Both the position numbers and the translations under genes were made by a program. This document shows positions 5,650 through 12,422 of a stretch of 12,960 nt of DNA, in pieces. The stretch covers positions 1 to 12,960 of the forward strand of contig NZ_JAHACR010000099.1 of assembly GCF_018375725.1 (NCBI RefSeq). The letters run 5' to 3'. The first letter of the stretch is position 1. Each line of letters starts with the position of its first letter. This DNA is from Burkholderia sp. (GTDB lineage: Bacteria > Pseudomonadota > Gammaproteobacteria > Burkholderiales > Burkholderiaceae). The notes beneath the pieces were generated by a model, which made no database searches, had not been told where the DNA came from, and was given only the letters and a program-made list of their open reading frames with translations.

Positions 5650-6699
5650 ATGCTGACTCCTCCCCCCCTTTCCCAAGCAGTCCACAGCCCGACCACGCGC
5701 AACGCGATTTTTCTCGTGGCGACGATGAACCCGGGCGAGCATCATGCCGAGACGATCCGTGCATGGTGCGGCGACATCGCCGCCCTCGTGCGCGCCGTCA
5801 GCAAGCGCGTGCCGTCCAGCAATCTTTCGTGTGTATGCGGGTTCGGCTCCGATGCATGGGATACGCTGTTTGGCGGGCCGCGTCCCGCATCGCTGCATCC
5901 CTTTCGCGAGTTCGGCGCGGGGCAGCGGACGGCCGTATCGACGCCCGGCGATATCCTCTTGCACATCCGCGCCGATGCGATGGATCTGTGCTTCGAACTT
6001 GCGACGCAGTTGCTCGGCCGCCTCGGCGATGCGGTGACGGTCGTTGATGAAGTGCACGGCTTCCGCAATTTCGACCAGCGGGCGATGATCGGCTTCGTCG
6101 ACGGCACGGAAAACCCGGCCGGGCGCGAGGCGGTCAACTTCACGGTGATCGGCGACGAAGACGCGGAATTCGCCGGCGGCAGCTATGTGATCGTGCAGAA
6201 ATACCTGCACGACATGGCGGGCTGGAATGCGCTGGCGGTCGAAACACAGGAACGCATCATCGGCCGCACCAAGCTGGCCGATATCGAGCTCGCCCCGGCG
6301 GTCAAGCCGTCGTCGTCGCACAGTTCGCTCACGACGCTGACCGAGAACGGCCAGGAAGTGAAGATCCTGCGCGACAACATGCCGTTCGGGCGTCCCGGCT
6401 CAGGCGAGTTCGGCACGTTCTTCATCGGCTACGCGCGCTCGCCCGCACCCATCGAGCAGATGCTCGAGAACATGTTCGTCGGCCGCCCGCCCGGCAATTA
6501 CGATCGCCTGCTCGATTACAGCCGCGCAGTCACCGGCTCGCTGTTCTTCGTGCCGTCGGCCGACCTGCTCGACGCGCTCGCGGATCGTGACGCGCCGGCC
6601 ACGGATGCCGCCCAGCCGGCGGCCACTGAATCGACCGAGCCGCTTCATGGCGGCTCGCTGAACATCGGATCGCTCAAAGGAACCCAACCGAATGAATAA
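5650..6699 (+). CDS. DyP-type heme peroxidase with C-terminal encapsulin-targeting peptide
   Basis: A 349-aa dye-decolorizing peroxidase of the bacterial B (P) type, close to Rhodococcus DypB. Visible marks are the GXXDG motif GFVDG (148-152, catalytic Asp151), the proximal heme ligand His224 (SSSHSS), and distal Arg241 and Asn243 (RDNMPF). After the peroxidase core comes a Pro/Ala/Thr-rich linker (about 312-333) and then GGSLNIGSLKG (334-344), the cargo-loading peptide that docks enzymes inside encapsulin shells. There is no signal peptide, as expected for cytoplasmic encapsulated cargo. Its stop overlaps the encapsulin start by 8 nt. I chose ATG 5650 because the family-like sequence begins there. 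ATG 5629 would add 7 residues and overlap the possible leader ORF. Both have poor ribosome-binding sites. Substrate is unknown. Confidence 0.95.
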   Translation: MLTPPPLSQAVHSPTTRNAIFLVATMNPGEHHAETIRAWCGDIAALVRAVSKRVPSSNLSCVCGFGSDAWDTLFGGPRPASLHPFREFGAGQRTAVSTPGDILLHIRADAMDLCFELATQLLGRLGDAVTVVDEVHGFRNFDQRAMIGFVDGTENPAGREAVNFTVIGDEDAEFAGGSYVIVQKYLHDMAGWNALAVETQERIIGRTKLADIELAPAVKPSSSHSSLTTLTENGQEVKILRDNMPFGRPGSGEFGTFFIGYARSPAPIEQMLENMFVGRPPGNYDRLLDYSRAVTGSLFFVPSADLLDALADRDAPATDAAQPAATESTEPLHGGSLNIGSLKGTQPNE

Positions 6700-7510
6700 C
6701 CTACATCGCCAGCTCGCACCGATCTCCTCCGCCGCATGGGAGCAAATCGAAGAGGAAGTGGCGCGGACCTTCAAACGTTCCGTTGCCGGCCGTCGTGTCG
6801 TGGATGTGATCGGCCCGGGCGGCGCCGAGCTGTCCGGCGTCGGTACGGGGCACCTGAGCACGATCGCCGCGCCGCGGGAGCACGTCGATGCCCGGCTGCG
6901 CGAGGTCAAGGCGCTCGTGCAGCTGACCGTTCCGTTCGAACTCCGCCGCGATGAAATCGACAGCGTCGGTCGCGGCGCGCGCAATGCCGACTGGCAGCCT
7001 GCGAAAGAGGCGGCGCAGCGGCTCGCGTATGCGGAAGACAACGCGATTTTCGACGGTTATCGGGCTGCGGGTATCGAGGGGATCCGCCAGGGTACGTCGA
7101 ACCGGAAGCTCACGCTGCCGGCTGAAGTCGGCGCCTACCCGGACGCGATCAGCAATGCGCTCGAATCGCTGCGGCTCGCAGGCGTGGACGGCCCCTACTC
7201 GGTGCTGCTCGGCGCGGACGCCTACACGGCACTCAGCGAGGCGCGCGATCAGGGTTATCCGGTCATCGATCACATCAAGCGAATCGTCAGCGGCGAAATC
7301 ATCTGGGCGCCCGCAATCAGCGGCGGCTGTGTCCTGACGACCCGTGGCGGCGACTATGAGCTGCACCTCGGCGAGGACGTTTCCATCGGCTATATCAGCC
7401 ACACCGACACGGTCGTTCGGCTGTACCTGCGGGAAACCTTCACGTTCCTGATGCTGACGAGCGAAGCGTCGGTGGCGGTTGCGCCGCACCAACCCGCGCC
7501 GAAGCAATAA
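6692..7510 (+). CDS. enc: Family 1 encapsulin shell protein (HK97 fold)
   Basis: A 272-aa encapsulin (linocin M18/CFP29 type), the normal length for shells of 60 subunits. It opens MNNLHRQLAPISSAAWEQIE, the N-terminal helix that helps bind cargo peptides in this family. It continues with the E-loop region (about 50-72), RNADWQPAKEAAQRLAYAED (98-117) in the spine, the A-domain with LLGADAYTALSEARDQGYP (172-190) near the five-fold pore, and a closing strand RLYLRETFTFLML. The tail VAPHQPAPKQ should face outward. AAAGGA at 6676-6681 lies 10 nt before ATG 6692. It is co-transcribed with the DyP gene, whose end it overlaps, so the assembly is a peroxidase nanocompartment. I see no missing segment. 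Confidence 0.96.
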   Translation: MNNLHRQLAPISSAAWEQIEEEVARTFKRSVAGRRVVDVIGPGGAELSGVGTGHLSTIAAPREHVDARLREVKALVQLTVPFELRRDEIDSVGRGARNADWQPAKEAAQRLAYAEDNAIFDGYRAAGIEGIRQGTSNRKLTLPAEVGAYPDAISNALESLRLAGVDGPYSVLLGADAYTALSEARDQGYPVIDHIKRIVSGEIIWAPAISGGCVLTTRGGDYELHLGEDVSIGYISHTDTVVRLYLRETFTFLMLTSEASVAVAPHQPAPKQ

Positions 7511-7516
7511 TCGCAG

Positions 7517-7536
7517 GCGCCCCGTACCGGGCGCTT
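7517..7536 (+). other. Small hairpin between encapsulin and the 89-aa gene
   Basis: A 6-bp perfect GC stem (GCGCCC at 7517-7522 with GGGCGC at 7529-7534) and a 6-nt loop begin 7 bases after the encapsulin stop, followed by only TT. It could lower read-through into the next gene or protect the upstream mRNA end. Too weak to call a terminator. Confidence 0.3.
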
Positions 7537-7575
7537 GCCCGCCGACGACCGTACCCACCCCGCAAGGAGACGCTC

Positions 7576-7845
7576 ATGAGCGATACGAACGATGCCATCC
7601 AGCAACTGAAAGCCTCGGTCGAGACCCTGAAAAAGGCGGTAAACACGTCGTCCGGCGGGCAGACAGCCGAGATCGCGGTGCTGTTCACCGTGGTCTCGCT
7701 CCTGCTCGGCGAGTTGCCGCCGGATCGGCGCGACACGGTCGAGGATTCGTTTTCCGATTGGGCAAACGGTCTGTCCGACCCTGCGCTCGCGACCAGCCTG
7801 AAACAGGTGGCGCGGCGGCGACTCGGCATGAATCTCGAAAGCTGA
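7576..7845 (+). CDS. Hypothetical 89-aa protein downstream of encapsulin
   Basis: An 89-aa protein of unknown family. It begins with an amphipathic, coiled-coil-like helix (AIQQLKASVETLKKAVN, about 7-23), then a Ser/Gly turn, a hydrophobic helix (AEIAVLFTVVSLLLGELP, about 31-48) and an amphipathic C-terminal half ending LKQVARRRLGMNLES. It has no signal peptide and no SLxIGSLKG-type targeting tail, so it is not an ordinary encapsulin cargo. AAGGAG lies about 6 nt before ATG 7576. It is 65 bp downstream of encapsulin on the same strand and probably the last gene of the operon, although a small hairpin lies between. A role in or on the nanocompartment is only a guess from position. Confidence 0.8.
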   Translation: MSDTNDAIQQLKASVETLKKAVNTSSGGQTAEIAVLFTVVSLLLGELPPDRRDTVEDSFSDWANGLSDPALATSLKQVARRRLGMNLES

Positions 7846-7869
7846 CCCACGGCAGGACGGCACCGGCGA

Positions 7870-7908
7870 CGCGCAGCAGGCTGGCCCACTTGCGCAGCCT
7901 GCTGCGCG
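7870..7908. terminator. 13-bp inverted repeat, bidirectional terminator candidate
   Basis: CGCGCAGCAGGCT at 7870-7882 pairs perfectly with 7896-7908 across a 13-nt loop. It sits between the ends of the convergent 89-aa gene (stop 7845) and hmp (stop 7928). Neither side has a T tract, so intrinsic termination is not certain, but position and stem strength fit a shared terminator. Confidence 0.6.
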
Positions 7909-7927
7909 CACCGCGCGTTCAACGCGT

Positions 7928-9145
7928 CTATTCCTCGTCAAACAGATCCGGGCCGAACACTTCGTAATGAATGTGGGCCTCGTGTATGCCCAACGCCTTC
8001 AAGGCATCGTGTTGCGCCCGCATGAACGCCACCGGGCCGCAGATGTAGTAATCGGCATCCGGCAGCAGGATCTCGTTCTTGATCGCCTTGACGTCGACAT
8101 GCCCGGCGTAGTCGTAATCCTTGCCCGGCACATCCTCCGGCAACGGTTCGCTGTAATACACCGTCAGACGGAAGTTGGCATGCGACTTCGCTATCTCGCG
8201 CAGCCGCTCGCGCATCGCCTGCACCTTGCTGTTGCGTGCGCCGTGCACGAATACCACTTGCCGCTGCGGATCCTGTATCGCCCGCTTGAGCATGCTGATC
8301 ATCGGGGTCAGCCCGACGCCGCCGCTGATCAGCACGATCGGCGTCCTGGCATTGACGTCGATGTGGAACGTACCATACGGCGCGGCCAGCCTGACCTCGT
8401 CGCCGACATTGACATGCTCGTGCAGCAGGCATGAAACAAATCCCGGCGGGTTGACGCCGCCGCCGTCTTCGCGTTTGACGGAAATGCGATAGCTGTGCCC
8501 GTTCGGCATGTCCGACAAACTGTACTGGCGAATCTGTTGCAGGCCCAGCGCGGGGACGTCGATCGCCAGGCTGATGTACTGTCCGGGCTCGAAGTTCTCG
8601 ACGACGCCGCCGTCCGCGGGTTCGAGGATAAAGGACGTAATCACGCTGCTTTCCGGGCGCTTCTCGCGAACGACGAAAAGACGCCAGCCGGTCCAGCCGC
8701 CCAGCCGCGACGTGGATTGCTCGTACAGCTCGGTCTCCATGCCCATCAGGACATCGGCCAGATTGCCGTAGGCCTGCGCCCAGGCGGAAATGATTTCGTC
8801 GGTCGCCGCGGCGCCGAGGACCTCCCTGATCGCCGCCAGCAGATGCTCCCCGACAATGGGATAGTGCTCGGGACGGACGCCCAGGCTCGCGTGCTTGTTC
8901 GCAATGGTCTTCAGCATCGCCATCAGGCTGGTCGGATCCTCGATGTGCTCTGCGTAGGCATAGACCGCGCGCGCCAGTGCCTGCTGTTGCTGCCCCTGCT
9001 CCTGGTGCGCCATGTTGAACACATTCTTCAGTTCGGGATGCGCGTCCAGCAACCGCTTGTAAAAGCACGTGATGATGGGATATCCGTGCTCTGCCAGAAC
9101 CGGCGCGGTGGCTTTCACGATGTCCTTGGTCTTCTGCGTCAACAT
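7928..9145 (-). CDS. hmp: Flavohemoglobin, nitric oxide dioxygenase
   Basis: A 405-aa three-domain flavohemoglobin of standard length that converts NO to nitrate with O2 and NAD(P)H in the cytoplasm. The globin domain (1-140) has distal Tyr29 and Gln53 and the proximal heme ligand His85 (NKHASLG), at the same positions as in E. coli Hmp. The FAD domain (about 150-260) has RQYSLS (206-211). The NAD(P)H domain has GGVGLTP (275-281) and YICGP (367-371) and ends with HYEVFGPDLF. All key residues are present, so it should be active. The start at ATG 9145 is preceded by GGAGA. It is divergent from the Rieske-FAD gene. NsrR or NorR control is usual for hmp; no regulator gene is in the window. Confidence 0.97.
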   Translation of the reverse strand: MLTQKTKDIVKATAPVLAEHGYPIITCFYKRLLDAHPELKNVFNMAHQEQGQQQQALARAVYAYAEHIEDPTSLMAMLKTIANKHASLGVRPEHYPIVGEHLLAAIREVLGAAATDEIISAWAQAYGNLADVLMGMETELYEQSTSRLGGWTGWRLFVVREKRPESSVITSFILEPADGGVVENFEPGQYISLAIDVPALGLQQIRQYSLSDMPNGHSYRISVKREDGGGVNPPGFVSCLLHEHVNVGDEVRLAAPYGTFHIDVNARTPIVLISGGVGLTPMISMLKRAIQDPQRQVVFVHGARNSKVQAMRERLREIAKSHANFRLTVYYSEPLPEDVPGKDYDYAGHVDVKAIKNEILLPDADYYICGPVAFMRAQHDALKALGIHEAHIHYEVFGPDLFDEE

Positions 9146-9195
9146 GACTGTCTCCGGTGCAAGGTGATGCGTTCATATGCCCAAGCCTGGAATGC

Positions 9196-9223
9196 ATTAT
9201 GAACATCCACGGTTCTAAAGCAA
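9196..9223 (-). promoter_or_regulatory. hmp: Candidate hmp promoter
   Basis: On the minus strand TTGCTT (complement of 9218-9223) and CATAAT (complement of 9196-9201) are 16 nt apart, about 50 bases before the hmp start. The -10 lies in an ATG-N9-CAT element (ATGTTCATAATGCAT on the minus strand) that partly resembles an NsrR site, though its spacing differs from the usual one. Confidence 0.4.
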
Positions 9224-9311
9224 TATGCAATATGATTCTTTTGCGACAGGTACCTCGGATGACCCGGATCATTCCGCTGCGTGATGCAGTCGTTACGCGC
9301 CGGCACAGTGC

Positions 9312-9326
9312 GCCGCATCATGCGGC
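9312..9326. promoter_or_regulatory. 15-bp palindrome in the hmp / Rieske-FAD divergent region
   Basis: GCCGCATCATGCGGC is a perfect inverted repeat of 7-bp arms around a single C, about 105 bases upstream of the Rieske-FAD gene. It could be an operator. In GC-rich DNA such repeats also arise by chance, and I recognise no known binding motif. Confidence 0.3.
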
Positions 9327-9430
9327 ACGTGCGATCGCGTGGCGGTAGCGGCATGCGCGGTTCTGTATCTTTTTCGTGAAGGGGCCGAGGTTGATAATGC
9401 GCATGTCCCCGATCAGCAAGGAGAAATGCC

Positions 9431-10960
9431 ATGACCGAAGCTTCTTCGTCTCCGGACAACCCCGACTTCACACAGGGTGTCCCGGTGGCCGATATCGCCG
9501 ATGGCGGCATGCTGACGGGCCACGTCGGCGACGAACCGGTTCTGCTTGTGCGCCGCGCCGACGAATTGTTCGCGATCGGCGCGACCTGCACGCATTACGG
9601 TGCACCGCTCGCCGACGGATTGCTGGTCGGCGATACGATTCGATGTCCGTGGCATCACGCTTGCTTCAGTCTTCGCACCGGCGAGATGCTTCGCGCGCCC
9701 GCGCAGGACGATCTGAAATGCTGGCGTGTCGAGCAGCACGATGGCAAGGCCTTCGTGCACGAAGCGCTGCCGGCAGTCCAGCCGACGAAACTGCCGGCCG
9801 CACAGGCGCCCGAATCGGTGGTGATTGTCGGCGGCGGTGCCGCGGGCACCATCGCGGCCGAGACCTTGCGCCGTGAAGGCTACGCCGGCCCGATCACGCT
9901 GCTGAGCGCCGATCGCGCCTTTCCGTACGACAGGCCGAATTTATCGAAGGACTATCTCGCCGGGACTGCGCAGGCCGACTGGCTGCCTTTGCGCCCGATC
10001 GATTTCTACACGGAAAATCGGATCGACGTGCGTTGCGACGTGCGTGTCGTCAAGCTCGACCCGGCGAAACGAACCGTCACGCTCTCGGACGGCGGCGTGG
10101 TGAGCTACGGCGCGCTTTTGCTGGCCACGGGCTCCGAACCGGTGCGGCTCGCCGTGCCCGGCGCAACGCTGCCGCACGTCAATGTGCTGAGCACGCTGGC
10201 CGATTGCGACGCACTGATCGCGCGTTTCGCGACGGCGCGCCGATGCGTCGTGGTCGGCGCGAGTTTTATTGGTCTCGAAGCCGCGGCTGCGTTGCGAAAG
10301 CGCGGGCTCGAGGTCCATGTCGTCGCCCCCGGCGCGCATCCGATGGAGCATGTGCTCGGCGCGACGCTCGGCGACATGGTCAAGGCGCTGCATGAATCGC
10401 ACGGCGTGGTGTTCCATCTCGGAGCCACGATCGCGGAGATCGAGCAGGATCGCGTGAGACTGTCGACAGGCGTGGAGCTTGCCGCCGATCTCGTCCTGAC
10501 GGGGATCGGCGTCCGCCCCGATCTCGCGTTGGCGCAGGCGGCGGGCCTCGCGATCGATCGCGGCGTGTCGGTCGACGCGTTCCTTCAGACGAGCGTACAG
10601 AACATCTATGCCGCTGGTGATATCGCGCGCTGGCCGGATCCGCGGACCGGGGAAAGCATTCGCGTCGAACACTGGGTGGTCGCCGAACGCCAGGGTGCGA
10701 TTGCCGCACAGAATATTCTCGGCAAACGGCAGCGTTTCGATGCGGTGCCGTTCTTCTGGACGCAGCACTACGATGTGGCCATCAACTATGTCGGCCATGC
10801 GGAGCAATGGGATCGCGTCGACGTGGATGGCGATCCCGCCGCGCATGACTGCACGGTCACCTACTGGCGCGATGGCAAGCGGCTCGCCGTCGCCACGGTC
10901 GGCCGCGACCTCGCGAATCTTCGTGCGGAAGTCGCCTTCGAGCGGGAGACGCCGGCATGA
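9431..10960 (+). CDS. Rieske [2Fe-2S] / FAD-dependent pyridine nucleotide-disulfide oxidoreductase fusion (AIFM3-like)
   Basis: A 509-aa fusion. Residues about 14-115 form a Rieske ferredoxin domain with Cys53-x-His55 (CTHYGAPL) and Cys72-x2-His75 (CPWHHACF), the four ligands of a [2Fe-2S] cluster. Residues 128-509 form an FAD reductase with the FAD loop VIVGGGAAGT (131-140), an NAD(P)H loop VVVGASFIGLE (273-283) and the FAD-binding NIYAAGDIAR (391-400). This domain order is that of AIFM3-like proteins and resembles a dioxygenase ferredoxin plus its reductase in one chain. No oxygenase gene is nearby, so the acceptor is unknown. AAGGAG at 9418-9423 with a 7-nt spacer fixes ATG 9431. Upstream, GATAAT at 9393-9398 could be a -10, but no good -35 is seen. 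All cluster ligands are intact. Confidence 0.93.
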   Translation: MTEASSSPDNPDFTQGVPVADIADGGMLTGHVGDEPVLLVRRADELFAIGATCTHYGAPLADGLLVGDTIRCPWHHACFSLRTGEMLRAPAQDDLKCWRVEQHDGKAFVHEALPAVQPTKLPAAQAPESVVIVGGGAAGTIAAETLRREGYAGPITLLSADRAFPYDRPNLSKDYLAGTAQADWLPLRPIDFYTENRIDVRCDVRVVKLDPAKRTVTLSDGGVVSYGALLLATGSEPVRLAVPGATLPHVNVLSTLADCDALIARFATARRCVVVGASFIGLEAAAALRKRGLEVHVVAPGAHPMEHVLGATLGDMVKALHESHGVVFHLGATIAEIEQDRVRLSTGVELAADLVLTGIGVRPDLALAQAAGLAIDRGVSVDAFLQTSVQNIYAAGDIARWPDPRTGESIRVEHWVVAERQGAIAAQNILGKRQRFDAVPFFWTQHYDVAINYVGHAEQWDRVDVDGDPAAHDCTVTYWRDGKRLAVATVGRDLANLRAEVAFERETPA

Positions 10961-10996
10961 TCGTCTACCCGGGCGTGAATGACACGGATGCGTGAT

Positions 10997-11030
10997 CGGC
11001 GACGCAGTCATGTGCCGCGGAGCGTCGCCG
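10997..11030. terminator. 9-bp inverted repeat between convergent genes
   Basis: CGGCGACGC at 10997-11005 pairs perfectly with GCGTCGCCG at 11022-11030 across a 16-nt loop. It lies between the end of the Rieske-FAD gene and the end of the Pmp3-like gene. A second 6-bp hairpin (11043-11048 with 11057-11062) directly abuts the Pmp3-like stop codon. Neither has a T tract. Confidence 0.45.
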
Positions 11031-11062
11031 CATGCGCGATTGCGCCGGCTGGTCTTCCGGCG

Positions 11063-11257
11063 TCAGTTGCGGCCGGACAGTGCACGCTCGATTTTCTTGT
11101 CGGTCTTGTATTGGCTGAGCGCGTAGACGGACCAGATCGCTGCCGGAATCCAGCCGATCAGCGTGATCTGCAACAGCAGGCAAATGATGCCGGCAAACGG
11201 TCTGCCGATCGTGAAGAACTGAAGCCACGGAAGAAGCAACGCAAGCAGCAGACGCAT
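11063..11257 (-). CDS. Pmp3/YqaE-family small membrane protein
   Basis: A 64-aa protein with two hydrophobic helices: about 2-13 extending toward 17, and about 22-48 with LLLQITLIGWIPAAIWSVYA. The family signature is the second helix with its Gly-x-Ile-Pro-x-x-Ile-x-x-x-Tyr pattern. Pmp3/YqaE proteins are small inner-membrane proteins linked to salt and membrane-potential stress in yeast and plants; bacterial members are little studied. The tail SQYKTDKKIERALSGRN is basic and cytoplasmic-like. GAGGA lies 5 nt before ATG 11257. It stands alone, convergent with the Rieske-FAD gene and divergent from the catalase remnant. The family call is good; a physiological role here is inferred only from the stress-gene context. 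Confidence 0.85.
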   Translation of the reverse strand: MRLLLALLLPWLQFFTIGRPFAGIICLLLQITLIGWIPAAIWSVYALSQYKTDKKIERALSGRN

Positions 11258-11335
11258 ATCGATCCTCGATTGGTTTAATGTGGTTTTCCCGGTTACGGCC
11301 GGTACGGATGTTCACGTACATGGTGCAGGGAACGG

Positions 11336-11748
11336 CCCGCATCCATCTTGATTCCGGCGCTGCAGATCGGCATCGACCTGTCCGAGGATCGCATGCTGCA
11401 GGGCCGCCTGCTCTCCTATGCCGATACGCAGATGTACCGGCTCGGCGCAAACTTCGACGATTTGCCGATCAACCGTCCGCATGTGCCGGTGGTGAACAAC
11501 AGCCAGATGATGCGATAAACAGCGGCGACCGAAAAGGCGAGGTGAACGACGAACCGCCGACGATCGCCGATCTGACGCAGAACCCGCGCTGCAAGTATGT
11601 CCGGACGCCGCTTGCCGGCACGGCGCAGCAGGCGACGATCAGCAAGACGCATGACTTCCGGCCGGCTATCCGCACCGACCGATCGATACCGATTGGCAAT
11701 GAGACGAACCGGGCGCGGAATAACCCCGTCCTGCTGAACGTTTCGTAG
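11336..11748 (+). pseudogene. Remnant of a KatB-type heme catalase (C-terminal part, frameshifted)
   Basis: From 11336 to a TAA at 11516-11518 one frame reads LIPALQIGIDLSEDRMLQGR followed by LLSYADTQMYRLGANFDDLP and INRPHVPVVNN. This is the conserved C-terminal core of monofunctional heme catalases, with the proximal Tyr region SYADTQ and RLG. The similarity then continues one base back in frame from 11515 (GEVNDEPPTIADLTQNPRCK, then VRTPLAGTAQQATISKTHDF) to about 11667, after which it fades before the TAG at 11748. Roughly the first three quarters of a catalase are absent, and no start codon or ribosome-binding site precedes the fragment. It is therefore a dead remnant, left by deletion and frameshift. 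No insertion sequence is seen at its edges. Confidence 0.8.
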
Positions 11749-11825
11749 CGGTCGCTTCCGCCCTGACGCTGACCACTGATCGTCGGGCCGGACATGCGGT
11801 TTCGTCATATCGACCGGAGGGGGAC

Positions 11826-12065
11826 ATGAAACCGATCACGCTGGTCGTCGCACTTATCGCGGCGTTGGCACTTCTGCTCGACGCAGGCTGCACGTCGCCG
11901 GACGGCACCGGTTCGGCGACCATGCCGTCGGCCGCTATGGCGGGGCTGGGGGCAGCGGCGGTAGCGGGGGCGGAGGTGGCGGTTATTGACTCGCCTGGCG
12001 GCCCTCGGACGCCTCGAGCGTCTGCCGTGTCACGATCCGGCATCCGTTACTGGAGAGCAGGCTAG
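11826..12065 (+). CDS. Small putative lipoprotein, probably frameshifted
   Basis: A 79-aa frame starting at ATG 11826 behind a strong GGAGG site. It opens MKPITLVVALIAALALLLDA followed by GCTS, a signal peptide with a possible lipidation Cys at 23, though Asp at -3 makes the lipobox imperfect. After TSPDGTGSA the frame becomes Ala/Val- then Pro/Arg-rich and unlike a secreted protein. One frame over, the same DNA encodes YGGAGGSGGSGGGGGGY and stops at 11987-11989, a glycine-rich ending common in small Burkholderia lipoproteins. I infer that a one-base indel near 11908-11930 joined the wrong tail, so the gene is probably damaged, or a sequencing error is present. No functional domain is recognised. 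Confidence 0.5.
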   Translation: MKPITLVVALIAALALLLDAGCTSPDGTGSATMPSAAMAGLGAAAVAGAEVAVIDSPGGPRTPRASAVSRSGIRYWRAG

Positions 12066-12422
12066 CGCAGGCATTGATGTCGTGCCGAACCTTGCGAACG
12101 CCGCGCGACCGGCCCGATCCCGATGCAGCATGCCGGACCGCATGCAATATCGCCCGACACGCGGCGGACCGCCAATGATCCGACAATGGCGGGCGCGCGT
12201 CTTGCTTGCATGCCGCAGGAGAAATCGGTGCCCATGCACCCGCGCTGGCGCAGCATCCGCCGGGCGTGTGCGCGGCGGCACGCCGCCCGATCCGGCATGC
12301 CGGCTATCGTCCGACAAGACGGGATGTTTCGTGATAACGTCATGCGCATCCGATTTCCTGTTTCGCCCGCGTCGTCGCTTGCACGGGCGCGTCCAGCAGA
12401 TATCGTGTCGAGGTCATCGATC
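12066..12422. other. Gene-free stretch upstream of the last gene
   Basis: These 357 bases hold no gene I can support. The frame of the next gene is open from ATG 12234 (AGGAGA 11 nt upstream), but the extra residues are Arg-rich with poor codon use. A 5-bp stem at 12008-12012 with 12018-12022, just upstream in the tail of the preceding frame, is too weak to call a terminator. Promoter elements are not clear. Confidence 0.4.

Noticed and set aside
5242..6321. Long minus-strand frame of 359 codons opposite DyP and its upstream region
   Set aside because: Antisense shadow of the DyP gene; composition is not protein-like outside the mirror of DyP codons.
7938..9272. 444-codon minus-strand frame overlapping hmp
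   Set aside because: Out-of-frame shadow of hmp; hmp in the adjacent frame has all catalytic residues and a good ribosome-binding site.
9941..11011. 356-codon minus-strand frame opposite the Rieske-FAD gene
   Set aside because: Antisense shadow with His/Arg-rich composition and no motif.
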